A stretch of 64,000 nucleotides of DNA. Origin: Gammaproteobacteria bacterium. Its GTDB lineage: Bacteria > Pseudomonadota > Gammaproteobacteria > Pseudomonadales > Pseudohongiellaceae. Shown here piece by piece: positions 26,926 to 35,630 of this stretch (position 1 is the first letter of the stretch; each line of letters opens with the position of its first letter). The DNA is taken from assembly GCA_018661465.1 (NCBI GenBank), contig JABJIC010000015.1, positions 124,001 through 188,000 of the forward strand. The letters are read 5' to 3'. The notes below the pieces were generated by a model that saw only the letters and a program-made list of their open reading frames with translations, was not told the origin of the DNA and did not search any database. Made by a program: the position numbers and the translations under genes.

Positions 26926-28635
26926 TTAACTAGCTTCTTCCAGGGTTGGAAAGGCGACAATCTCTTGCGGCAAGACAAACCAGCGTAACTCCTCCGCTGC
27001 CTCGTCTAGATTCAGTTCGTAGCTCTCAGCGTGGCGGAGCCTGGTAGCCAGTTCAGATTCGGCTTGTTCCAGGTGATATTCAAGATTCGGTGCCGCTTCC
27101 TTTGTTAGGCTCTTAGGGTCAAAGTCTTCAAAATTGAAGCCTAGTAAACTCGCTGGCATTTCAGTTTTCCTGTCCTGAAATCTCCATGTACCACTGTCTT
27201 TGTCGAAGCGGTAGAAGCGAAGTAACTTCCAACCGTGCTCCGCCACCATTTCCACAGCAGACAACAGATACTCAAAAGTCTCATCATCCAGAAAATAATT
27301 GAAATTGAGTCGAACCCATCCAGGCCGAAGAATCATGTTCCCCTTGCTGATTTCTTTTTCCAGTTTTCGGCTGTAATTCATATCCATACCGAGCAAGCTA
27401 TGCCCGTAAGGACCAGCACAGGAACAACCTCCTCTGGACTGAATACCGAAGAGATCATTCAACAGGGCCACCACGAAACCGTAGTGCAGATCTTTTTCAC
27501 CATGTTTGATGCGCAACGAAATAATCGATAGTCTCTTGGCACTATTAGAACCAAGAATTTCGATATTGCTATTTTGTCCCCATCGCTGCATCGCTGTTTC
27601 CACGAATGCCTGTTCTTTTTCTTCGATGTAGTCTGTACCAACTTCCTGCTGCAATTTAAAAACCAGGCCTGCTCGAATGGATTCTACAATAGCTGGCGTG
27701 CCTCCTTCTTCTCGTCGTTGATGGTCATCGATAAATTTGTGATCTTCCGGAGTTACGTAAAGTACAGTGCCGCCTCCTGGCATGGAGGGAACTGAATTTT
27801 TGAGCAGTTTCTTCTTTACTACAAGTACACCCGGAGTGCCCGGTCCACCGACGAATTTATGGGGAGAAATAAATACAGCATCTTTGGAGATGTCACCTGC
27901 CTCGCTATTGGTAGCGTTCGTATTGCGCTCATGGTTCATATTGATAGACACATAAGGAGCGGCAGCTGCGTAATCCCAAAATGCCAAGGCGTTGTATCGA
28001 TGCAGTAAACTAGAAACTGAATCCACGTCGGTGAGCACGCCAGTGACATTGGACGCGGCGGAAAAACTTCCAATAATAATTTTCCTGGAACTATGCAACT
28101 TTAATCTTTCTTCAAGTTTTTTAATGTCGAGATGGCCTTCCTCATTCAGCGGAATTACTTCCACATCTGCAATCGACTCGCGCCATGGCAACTCGTTGCT
28201 GTGGTGCTCGTAGGGACCTATAAAAACCAGAGGGCAATCCTCGTCGCAAATTTTTTCAGACAACTTGTTTCTGATATCCAAATCCGCAGGCAGCCGCAAG
28301 TTAAGAATATCTATTAACTTGTTAATGGCAGCCGTAGCGCCGGAGCCACAGAAAATTATCTGGTCATCATCTTCAGCGCCAACCGCTTTTCGAATCATGT
28401 CACGGGACTGTTCGCGCAGAAGCATGGTTTGTGCACCAGTGAACGAGCTCTCACTGTGGGTATTCGCATAGAAAGGCAGGACATTTTGCTGAATGTAATC
28501 TTCGATAAATTTCAGCGGTCTGCCGGAAGCAGTGTAGTCGGCATACACCAGCGGCTTTTTGCCAAATGAAGTTTCTATAAGCTGTCGCTCTCCAATCAGA
28601 GATTCGCGTATTTTTTCTATAAGGGCTTGAGTCAT
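26926..28635 (-). CDS. class V aminotransferase / cysteine desulfurase-fold PLP enzyme
   Basis: 569 residues from ATG 28635 (TTG 28650 is an alternative). The fold-type I PLP domain shows VYADYTASGRPL at the N-terminus and the cofactor-phosphate region IIFCGSGATAAINKLIDIL. FWDYAAAAPYVSI carries the PLP-ring Asp, and the Schiff-base lysine is in FISPHKFVGGPGTPG. RGGCSCAGPYGHSLLG holds cysteines in the position of the sulfurtransferase loop of NifS/SufS relatives. A C-terminal extension of about 100 residues is not part of the core. It may remove sulfur or an amino group; the substrate is unknown. An Lrp/AsnC gene is divergent, with a shared palindrome between them. Confidence 0.85.
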   Translation of the reverse strand: MTQALIEKIRESLIGERQLIETSFGKKPLVYADYTASGRPLKFIEDYIQQNVLPFYANTHSESSFTGAQTMLLREQSRDMIRKAVGAEDDDQIIFCGSGATAAINKLIDILNLRLPADLDIRNKLSEKICDEDCPLVFIGPYEHHSNELPWRESIADVEVIPLNEEGHLDIKKLEERLKLHSSRKIIIGSFSAASNVTGVLTDVDSVSSLLHRYNALAFWDYAAAAPYVSINMNHERNTNATNSEAGDISKDAVFISPHKFVGGPGTPGVLVVKKKLLKNSVPSMPGGGTVLYVTPEDHKFIDDHQRREEGGTPAIVESIRAGLVFKLQQEVGTDYIEEKEQAFVETAMQRWGQNSNIEILGSNSAKRLSIISLRIKHGEKDLHYGFVVALLNDLFGIQSRGGCSCAGPYGHSLLGMDMNYSRKLEKEISKGNMILRPGWVRLNFNYFLDDETFEYLLSAVEMVAEHGWKLLRFYRFDKDSGTWRFQDRKTEMPASLLGFNFEDFDPKSLTKEAAPNLEYHLEQAESELATRLRHAESYELNLDEAAEELRWFVLPQEIVAFPTLEEAS

Positions 28636-28704
28636 CAGAGTTCGGCGCAAGTGAGGATAAGGTCAGTATTGTAGAGGATCTCCTCCTAAACATTGTTTCT
28701 ATTT

Positions 28705-28731
28705 GTTCGTATATACCCAGTATATTCGAAC
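28705..28731. promoter_or_regulatory. 27-bp palindrome between the PLP-enzyme and Lrp genes
   Basis: GTTCGTATATAC (28705-28716), spacer CCA, GTATATTCGAAC (28720-28731). The arms match at 11 of 12 positions. Two further TATTTGT(T/A) elements flank it. Sitting in the 165-bp divergent promoter region, it is a good operator candidate for the Lrp/AsnC protein. Confidence 0.6.
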
Positions 28732-28805
28732 ATTTGTTCCTCTATTTGTATATTTGTGAGACTATGTGCCGTGTAACGACCCTATTCTGGTATTGGTAGA
28801 TGTAT

Positions 28806-29261
28806 ATGGACAAGCAGGACATACAGATTCTCACGCAGCTTCAGCAAGACTCGTCCCTGTCTGTTGGAGAATTGGCTGATGCTGTAGGCATGTCAAAGTC
28901 TGCCTGTTGGAGGCGAATTCAAAAGCTGGAAGAAGACGGCACTATTAAAGGCCGGGTTGCGATTCTGAATCAGGAAAACCTGAATCTACCGCTAACAGTC
29001 TACATTTCTGTCAGAACCAATCAGCACAATAAAGAATGGGCCACAAAGTTCAGACAAGTCGCGAAGAACATCCCCGGCGTGCTGGAAGCCTACCGCATGA
29101 GCGGGGACCTGGACTATTTGATCAAGGCAGTAGTGGAAGACATGCCTGGTTACGACAAGCTGTATCAGCAATTGATACAGGCTGATCTATTTGATGTGAG
29201 CTCTAGCTTTGTTATGGAGACTATCAAGCACACAACCAATTTACCGCTGGACGCTATTTAG
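28806..29261 (+). CDS. Lrp/AsnC-family transcriptional regulator
   Basis: About 151 residues; ATG 28806 (MDKQDIQIL) fits the family, and ATG 28800 is two codons upstream. The helix-turn-helix spans about residues 14-50 (SVGELADAVGMSKSACWRRIQKLEEDG). The C-terminal RAM domain shows PLTVYISVRT and GVLEAYRMSGDLDYLIKAVVED, with the GDxDY motif involved in amino-acid sensing. Local Lrp-type regulators usually control the divergent gene in response to an amino acid. Here the target would be the PLP enzyme, via the 27-bp palindrome. Confidence 0.92.
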   Translation: MDKQDIQILTQLQQDSSLSVGELADAVGMSKSACWRRIQKLEEDGTIKGRVAILNQENLNLPLTVYISVRTNQHNKEWATKFRQVAKNIPGVLEAYRMSGDLDYLIKAVVEDMPGYDKLYQQLIQADLFDVSSSFVMETIKHTTNLPLDAI

Positions 29262-29281
29262 ACCAATTCGCTTTATTTTGC

Positions 29282-31510
29282 TTAGCTTAACTCTCGTGCC
29301 TTGAAGGCAATGCGACGAGCATGGAGTATCGGCTCGGTATATCCATTTGCTTGGCTAATACCTTGAAACACCAAATCGCACGCTGCTTGAAACGCGTAGG
29401 AATTTTCAAAATCTCCAGACATGGAATTGTATAGAGGGTCGTGTTTATTCTGATCGTCTACAACTGCGGCCATACGCTCCAGAGTTTCTACTACCTGATC
29501 CTGGCTGCAAATTCCATGATGTAGCCAGTTAGCAATATGCTGGGATGAGATACGCAGGGTTGCCCTGTCTTCCATCAAACCAATGTTATGAATATCAGGC
29601 ACCTTGGAGCAGCCAACACCGTGATCGATCCATCGCACCACATAACCCAAAATACCCTGGGCATTATTGTCCAGTTCTTGCTGAATATCATGCTCGCTTA
29701 AACTTGAAGAATCTGACATCAACGGCAGAGTCATCAAATCCCAGCGGCTAGCCGCTGACCGATCTTTCAATGATCTTTGTTTTTCGAATACATCTACTTG
29801 ATGATAATGCATCGCATGAAGTACCGCCGCAGTAGGCGAAGGAACCCAGGCTGTATTTGCGCCAGACTGAGGATGTGCAATTTTTTCTTCCAGCATCCTG
29901 CCCATCAGATCAGGCATGGCCCACATACCTTTCCCTATTTGAGCTTTGCCGCCGAGCCCACATGCCAGACCAACATTTACATTGTTATCTTCGTAAGCTT
30001 TTATCCATGGGGCATTCTTCATTTCTGCCTTTGACACCACTGGGCCGGCTTCCATGCTGGTGTGTATCTCATCACCCGTGCGATCGAGAAATCCAGTATT
30101 GATGAAGACCACCCTGTCCCTCGCTGCTCGGATACACTCCTTTAGATTTAGTGTAGTTCTTCTTTCTTCATCCATTATGCCGAGCTTAATAGTATTGCCG
30201 TTCATTCCTAGCATGCTTTCTATGGCGAAAAAGAGCTCACAAGTAAAATGAACCTCTTCTGGCCCGTGCATCTTCGGTTTAACTATATATACGCTTCCAG
30301 TTCGAGAGTTTCGCAAACCATCCTGGGCCTTCTTCAAAATATCGATGTATGCGATAGCACTAGTGAGCACTGCATCCATGATTCCTTCGTAAATTTCATT
30401 GCCCTCGCCATCGAGAATTGCGGAGTTGCGCATCAGGTGGCCGACGTTTCGCACCAGAAGCAGGCTACGTCCCGGTAGGCTGAAGCCACTGCCATCGATT
30501 GCTTTGTATTCCCTGTCTGAATTTAGTTTTCTAGTCAGAGTGCCGCCGTCTTTGGCGAAGGTCTCTTGCAAGTCTCCTCTCATCAAACCAAGCCAGTTGC
30601 CATAGACTTCAACCTTGTCTTCCGCGTCAACGGCTGCAACTGAATCTTCGCAATCTTGTATCGTTGTTATTGCCGCTTCCATAACGACATCCATAACTCC
30701 GGCAGCGTCTGTCGCACCGATTTCTGATGTCGCATCAATGAGAATTTCGATATGCAGGCCATTATTAAGCAACAGCACCGAGGATGGAGCCTCGGCTTCA
30801 CCCCGGTAACCCCGCAGTTGCTCTTCACTTGCTAACCGAGCTGGCTCGCCCATGACGTCAACCACAAGACAACCATCCACAATGCGATAGGATTGGGCTT
30901 CGACATGACTTAGTTTTCTATGAGAGCCACTTGCATCAGATCCATCTGCATGGGGTGCTCTTGCAAGCGGGCAGGACTGATCAAGAAACTGACGGGCGAA
31001 GGCTATAACTCGCTCGCCTCGTACGGGATTGTATCCGCCGCCTCTTTCCCCGCCGTCCTGCTCTGAAATTGCATCGCTACCATACAGGGCATCATAGAGG
31101 CTTCCCCAACGAGCATTAGCCGCATTCAAGGCGAAGCGGGCATTCTTAACCGGAACCACCAGTTGTGGACCTGGCTGAGCAGTAATTTCCAGATCGGCGT
31201 TTTCGGTGCCTATGGAAAAGTCATCTCCCTCTTCGAGAAGATAGCCAATATCAAACAGATGCCGCTCATAGGCTTCGGCGTCATGGGGCTGGTTTTGATG
31301 ATCTCTGTGCCATTGATCAATGCTGTCCTGCATCTCCAGACGACGACTTAAGAGAAAATCATTACGGGAAGTGAAGCGAGAAATTATTGCGGAAAAATCG
31401 TTCCAGAATTTGACCTCATCCAAATCGGCCACTGGCAATAACTCTTTGTTGACGAAGTCTGCAAGTTGAACATCTACTTGCAGTCCAGCGATGTGAATTC
31501 GTTTTGCCAT
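29282..31510 (-). CDS. glcB: malate synthase G
   Basis: 742 residues, about twenty longer than E. coli GlcB (723). Recognisable elements include the N-terminal [37 protein letters not shown] and [24 protein letters not shown], the conserved glyoxylate/Mg2+ site region. Also present are [44 protein letters not shown], and [21 protein letters not shown] near the end. It condenses glyoxylate and acetyl-CoA to malate. No isocitrate lyase or glycolate oxidase gene is adjacent. It is convergent with the Lrp gene, 20 bp apart. Confidence 0.96.
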   Translation of the reverse strand: MAKRIHIAGLQVDVQLADFVNKELLPVADLDEVKFWNDFSAIISRFTSRNDFLLSRRLEMQDSIDQWHRDHQNQPHDAEAYERHLFDIGYLLEEGDDFSIGTENADLEITAQPGPQLVVPVKNARFALNAANARWGSLYDALYGSDAISEQDGGERGGGYNPVRGERVIAFARQFLDQSCPLARAPHADGSDASGSHRKLSHVEAQSYRIVDGCLVVDVMGEPARLASEEQLRGYRGEAEAPSSVLLLNNGLHIEILIDATSEIGATDAAGVMDVVMEAAITTIQDCEDSVAAVDAEDKVEVYGNWLGLMRGDLQETFAKDGGTLTRKLNSDREYKAIDGSGFSLPGRSLLLVRNVGHLMRNSAILDGEGNEIYEGIMDAVLTSAIAYIDILKKAQDGLRNSRTGSVYIVKPKMHGPEEVHFTCELFFAIESMLGMNGNTIKLGIMDEERRTTLNLKECIRAARDRVVFINTGFLDRTGDEIHTSMEAGPVVSKAEMKNAPWIKAYEDNNVNVGLACGLGGKAQIGKGMWAMPDLMGRMLEEKIAHPQSGANTAWVPSPTAAVLHAMHYHQVDVFEKQRSLKDRSAASRWDLMTLPLMSDSSSLSEHDIQQELDNNAQGILGYVVRWIDHGVGCSKVPDIHNIGLMEDRATLRISSQHIANWLHHGICSQDQVVETLERMAAVVDDQNKHDPLYNSMSGDFENSYAFQAACDLVFQGISQANGYTEPILHARRIAFKARELS

Positions 31511-31653
31511 GGTCTTGAATTATTGCCGCTAGTGACTGTTATAGTCGATGGGATGGAGACAAAGTATTTAGAAGACTCATCTCGGTTGAGCTATCGAGTT
31601 ACTGCTTTTAATATTTCTTGTAACTATTGTTGCTAACTACAACTTGCTAACAG

Positions 31654-32031
31654 CTATTTACGGTCTGCTACATGAGCCTGGATGCCAGCTAACTGTGACA
31701 TTCGATTTACCGACTCATGCATTTCCGCCAGAGTTCTATCGAAGTGCTCACCAGCAGCATCAGAGTCGGACAATGCCGAAGAATTCAACTCCCTCACCAG
31801 ATCAACCATGCCATCTAATTCAGCACGCAGAGTAATGAACTTTCTTTCATTGGGAAACAACTTGGCAGACAGTCCCCATATACCCGCTTCCATAAGAAGA
31901 ACACCGAACAGCGCGATGGGTAATTGCATTCTAACCTCTAGAGTGTAGCCCATAATAACAGCAGTAAAGATGACACCAATACCCAAAGCAGTTAGTGCGA
32001 TATCCATCGAATGGCGAATCTTCTTTTTCAT
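31654..32031 (-). CDS. small membrane protein with coiled-coil tail
   Basis: 125 residues. A basic start (MKKKIRHSMD) is followed by two membrane helices at about 10-30 and 36-56. The remaining 65 residues are amphipathic and highly charged (FITLRAELDGMVDLVRELN... RTLAEMHESVNRMSQL), consistent with a cytoplasmic coiled coil. The N-terminal topology resembles small inner-membrane proteins that oligomerise, but I recognise no family. It stands alone, about 140 bp from malate synthase and 70 bp from the esterase gene on the same strand. Confidence 0.7.
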   Translation of the reverse strand: MKKKIRHSMDIALTALGIGVIFTAVIMGYTLEVRMQLPIALFGVLLMEAGIWGLSAKLFPNERKFITLRAELDGMVDLVRELNSSALSDSDAAGEHFDRTLAEMHESVNRMSQLAGIQAHVADRK

Positions 32032-32102
32032 ATTAACCTACCCTGGTCATCTGCTGTATATCCTGTCGGGGTTGAATTAACTCTTTAGCTCTTTATTTCA
32101 AG

Positions 32103-33392
32103 CTATCTCAAGTTGAGTTGCAACTCTGCACTGAACAACATTGATCGATCCATTGTCTTTTGCACCCAGTCCAACAGCACTTCAGCTTGCTGATCGACTT
32201 GTTGCTCAAACTTTTTCTCGCCATTCACGTTTACGATAATGTCTTGGTCAAAGTTTACTTCTTCAGGGTTCAACAATAAGGTGAATTGCGCAACACCATC
32301 GGCGGTGACATCAAATATATTCCCTTGACGACCTACTTCCAGTATAGCCGTGCGGCCAACTTCCATTCTTTCATCAATTTGAATCCAGTGATTACGATTG
32401 TAACGATCCGTTCTGTCGGTAACCCAATTGATATTTTCCGGGAATGGGTCACGAGGATTATCCAACTTGAACTGTTCGATCATCGGAGTTTCGTCAGGAA
32501 GCCATCGCGTATTATGACCGCCATCCTTAATCGGTCGAAATATGTGATCTACGCCGACGTCCGCCAGAATATCTATAAATGGAGAGACGGCAGAAACCGG
32601 ATATAAGGGATCCTTTTCACCATTTACAATATACATAGGTTTATTCATCAGGTTTTCAAAGAACAAGCGATAGCCGCCGCCACTTTGAGGATTACGCAGA
32701 ACCGCCGGGTGGCCTATATAAGGGAGGAAGGCAGCCCAATCAGTGGGCTGCTTGAACGCAAAGAAATAGGCGCCGGTGCCACCATCAGAAACGCCGCTGA
32801 GAGTCACCCTATTGTCATCTATATTATAGGTTTGCTTCAGGGTCCGAAGAATGTCAGCAATACTTTCAGCCTGCCCCTGTTGCCACCAGAATTGATCATT
32901 CCAGGCGGCTGGCACGACGGTAATCTTATCATCGTCCATCAATGAATCGTATCCTCTTCTCCACCAGCCTCCACCCGGTTCCCATTCAGGACGGCTAACA
33001 CCACCATGAAGCATAAACTCAACCGGGTAGCTTCTAGCGGAATCATAGTTTTCCGGAATAAGAAAAACATAGGGAAATCGAGTGCCATCTTCTGCAATGC
33101 GAACACTCTCCTGCTGACCCTGGTCTACTTCGTCGGAATACACGGCCCCAGCCTTGAACAAATTGTAGAGTGTCTCTACATCCGGAACCGCATCCAGTAA
33201 TTGGTCTCTGCTTCTTCTAAGCTCCGACTCACTTCCTGCGTTCCAAAAATTGCTGACCAGTTGCTGTTCCCTGCCTACATCTGCAGCCAGGGAAGCCTGC
33301 ATCGCCAGCAACAATGCCAGAGAGCCAAGAAGTTTTATCTTCGTTGACACCAATAAGCTGAGTGGTTTTGCAAAGCTGTTATTTTTCAGCAC
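32103..33392 (-). CDS. secreted alpha/beta-hydrolase (esterase-like)
   Basis: 429 residues with an N-terminal signal peptide (KLLGSLALLLAMQASLA, ending about residue 36). The serine esterase core has the oxyanion region VEFMLHGGVSRPEW, the nucleophile elbow SGVSDGGTG (GxSxG), an acid in NGEKDPLYPV and the catalytic His in KDGGHNTRW. About 120 residues at each end lie outside the core. The DUF-like esterase-D/PHB-depolymerase resemblance suggests a polyester or acyl-ester substrate. It starts 4 bp after the MBL hydrolase gene, so the two are one operon of exported hydrolases. Confidence 0.82.
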   Translation of the reverse strand: MLKNNSFAKPLSLLVSTKIKLLGSLALLLAMQASLAADVGREQQLVSNFWNAGSESELRRSRDQLLDAVPDVETLYNLFKAGAVYSDEVDQGQQESVRIAEDGTRFPYVFLIPENYDSARSYPVEFMLHGGVSRPEWEPGGGWWRRGYDSLMDDDKITVVPAAWNDQFWWQQGQAESIADILRTLKQTYNIDDNRVTLSGVSDGGTGAYFFAFKQPTDWAAFLPYIGHPAVLRNPQSGGGYRLFFENLMNKPMYIVNGEKDPLYPVSAVSPFIDILADVGVDHIFRPIKDGGHNTRWLPDETPMIEQFKLDNPRDPFPENINWVTDRTDRYNRNHWIQIDERMEVGRTAILEVGRQGNIFDVTADGVAQFTLLLNPEEVNFDQDIIVNVNGEKKFEQQVDQQAEVLLDWVQKTMDRSMLFSAELQLNLR

Positions 33393-33396
33393 CTAA

Positions 33397-34263
33397 CTAA
33401 TCCTCGCCACCCAACTCAGAATAAACCGCTCGCAAAAATCGCTCAGGATCTCCGTAGCGATCATTGTATGCCTCGGTTGGATCAGCAGCAGCCACTTGGT
33501 CGTAGCTCATTCCGCGCTCAACCATAGTTTGTACTTGATCAGTTACTTCCATGACCATGTCACGAAATCCGATAACATCTGCCCGTGTTGAGACAACACC
33601 GTGGCCAGGTAGTATTTTCGTATTGGGCCCTGCTTCACCGACCAATCGACCTAGAGCTGCTATGGTTCCCACAAGAGTTCCACCATTGTTGGTATCAATT
33701 ACAGGAAATGCTGTTGTTCTAAATACATCTCCTGAGTGAATTACGTCGGAATCACGAAAATGGATAAAGCTATCACCATCGGTGTGAGCGGGAGGTACTG
33801 GAAAAGCATTCACTTCTTCGCCGTTTAAATGAATAGTAATTGCATCACTGTAAGTAAGAACCGGCAGCGCCGCATCCGGAGATTGCGCACTTAGCCTGAC
33901 CCGGACTTCATCGCGCGCCAGAATCAACACACCGATCTTTCCAAGATTTTCATTACCGCCGGTATGATCACCATGTACATGTGTATTGATTAAAAATTTG
34001 ATCTCGCCATCATTGAGAGTTCCAATTGCTGCAAGAATCTTGTCCGTCAGTGGCGCAAATTGATCGTCGATCATCACTACGCCGTCATCTCCGATGGAGA
34101 GACCGATATTTCCGCCTCGTCCTTCCAGATACCAGACACTTCCGGCGACATGATGGGGGATTATCTCGACATTACTGAAATCTTGCTGAGCACTGGCGTG
34201 AAATGTGCAAAACGTGAGTAATAGGGAGCTGATAAGTGGAAACTTAAAGCGACTTGGGGACAT
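33397..34263 (-). CDS. secreted MBL-fold metallo-hydrolase
   Basis: 288 residues with a Sec signal peptide (cleavage near SAQQ, residue 26). The zinc motif is NTHVHGDHTGGNENLG (HxHxDH). Further ligands lie in HSGDVFRT (Asp) and ILPGHGVVST (His). This is the glyoxalase-II/quorum-quenching type arrangement in a periplasmic protein. Such proteins are often annotated as subclass B3-like relatives, but lactonase or esterase activity is as likely as beta-lactamase activity. It directly precedes the esterase gene (4-bp gap). Confidence 0.88.
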   Translation of the reverse strand: MSPSRFKFPLISSLLLTFCTFHASAQQDFSNVEIIPHHVAGSVWYLEGRGGNIGLSIGDDGVVMIDDQFAPLTDKILAAIGTLNDGEIKFLINTHVHGDHTGGNENLGKIGVLILARDEVRVRLSAQSPDAALPVLTYSDAITIHLNGEEVNAFPVPPAHTDGDSFIHFRDSDVIHSGDVFRTTAFPVIDTNNGGTLVGTIAALGRLVGEAGPNTKILPGHGVVSTRADVIGFRDMVMEVTDQVQTMVERGMSYDQVAAADPTEAYNDRYGDPERFLRAVYSELGGED

Positions 34264-34488
34264 TGGGATTCCTCCTCTGTTTTATTCTTATGGGCATCAC
34301 TCCAAGTGAAACACGGAGTTAGCAGTTCTGTAAGTAGTAAGGATAGAGAGTAGGAGAATAAAGATAAATCCCGTCAGAGTAAAATCTGAAAGTTCACTGA
34401 GAGATGAAGGTATAGGTGAGAGGGCTAAAGGCTTGGGGCATGGGGCGCAGCGGCTGTACTCATGAGGCGGTGCTGTTAAGAGCTGGAA

Positions 34489-35559
34489 CTACTCTCCCTT
34501 GAACCGCGATTCGGCAATCCTGTCTGCCACCTTATTAGTCGCTATGCCACGCTCCTGGGATTCTTTGTAGATCTCGTGAAGAGTTTCTCCAATTTCCTCG
34601 ATATGGTGCCTGACTTTAAGGAAATCGTAGTCTCCCCGCTCATAGAAGATATCGATAATACCTCCGGAATTTACCAGATAGTCCGGCGCATAGAGCATTC
34701 CCGCTTTCTGGAGCTTGTCGCCCATTTCACTATCAACCAGTTGATTGTTGGCAGCCCCTACAATAATCCGCGCCTTGATCTCTTCCAGAAGTTGCTGATT
34801 AATGATCCCGCCGAGGGCGCAGGGAGCGAAGACATCAACGTCGAGCTTGTGTATATCTTCGATTTCCACAGGGACAACCGAGCATTCGGCGAGTACGGCG
34901 GCAATGGCGGCGGGATAGAGATCGGCAACATAGACTTTAGCACCGTCCTCTACTAGAAGTTTTGCCAGATGGCGCCCTACGTTTCCTACACCCTGTATAG
35001 CAACCCGCAGATCTTTCATATTGCTTTTGCCCAGCTTATGCCGAACACTGGTTTTCATTCCAACAAAAACCCCATAGGCAGTGAAGGGAGACGGGTCGCC
35101 ATCGATCTGAACTCCATAGGCCCCTGCTCTATAACGTATTCCAGCCACATGGTCGGTGCTCTGAGCCATGAGCTGAATATCGGGCACCGTTGTCCCAGAA
35201 TCTTCCGCGGTGACAAACCTGCCGCTCAGGGAATTAACGAAGCTACCCATTGCTCGTAGTAGCTCATCACTCTTGTCCTTCTTCGGGTCTCCAATAATTA
35301 CAGCCTTACCACCTCCCAGCGCCAAGTTCGATATTGCTGATTTATAAGTCATGCCTCGAGATAAACGAAGAACATCTGTTATGGCTTCTTCACGATCTGC
35401 GTAGGGCCACATGCGGCAGCCGCCCAAGGCTGGCCCGAGCTTTCTGTTATGAATAGCAATAAATGCATGAAGACCACTCTCCTGATCTCTGCATTCTGCC
35501 AACTCCTCGTGATCATCAAACTCCGGGTGCTGGCTTACATCTAATCTCTTTATTTCCAT
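34489..35559 (-). CDS. leucine/valine-type amino-acid dehydrogenase
   Basis: 356 residues, the size of leucine dehydrogenase. LGPALGGCRMWPYADREEA and GMTYKSAISNLALGGGKAVIIGDP contain the substrate-site and catalytic lysines. ATAEDSG-like FVTAEDSGTTVPD follows. The NAD-binding motif is IQGVGNVGRHLAKLL. The enzyme reversibly deaminates branched-chain (or phenylalanine-like) amino acids to 2-oxo acids with NAD+. The downstream-acting oxidoreductase is encoded 72 bp upstream on the same strand, which supports a joint catabolic route from amino acid to acyl-CoA. Confidence 0.92.
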   Translation of the reverse strand: MEIKRLDVSQHPEFDDHEELAECRDQESGLHAFIAIHNRKLGPALGGCRMWPYADREEAITDVLRLSRGMTYKSAISNLALGGGKAVIIGDPKKDKSDELLRAMGSFVNSLSGRFVTAEDSGTTVPDIQLMAQSTDHVAGIRYRAGAYGVQIDGDPSPFTAYGVFVGMKTSVRHKLGKSNMKDLRVAIQGVGNVGRHLAKLLVEDGAKVYVADLYPAAIAAVLAECSVVPVEIEDIHKLDVDVFAPCALGGIINQQLLEEIKARIIVGAANNQLVDSEMGDKLQKAGMLYAPDYLVNSGGIIDIFYERGDYDFLKVRHHIEEIGETLHEIYKESQERGIATNKVADRIAESRFKGE

Positions 35560-35630
35560 TCAGGGTCTTCTCAGTGCTTTTCTTAATCAATAAACGTTTC
35601 TGTCAGCAAACTAACATGCTCTACGCAATT

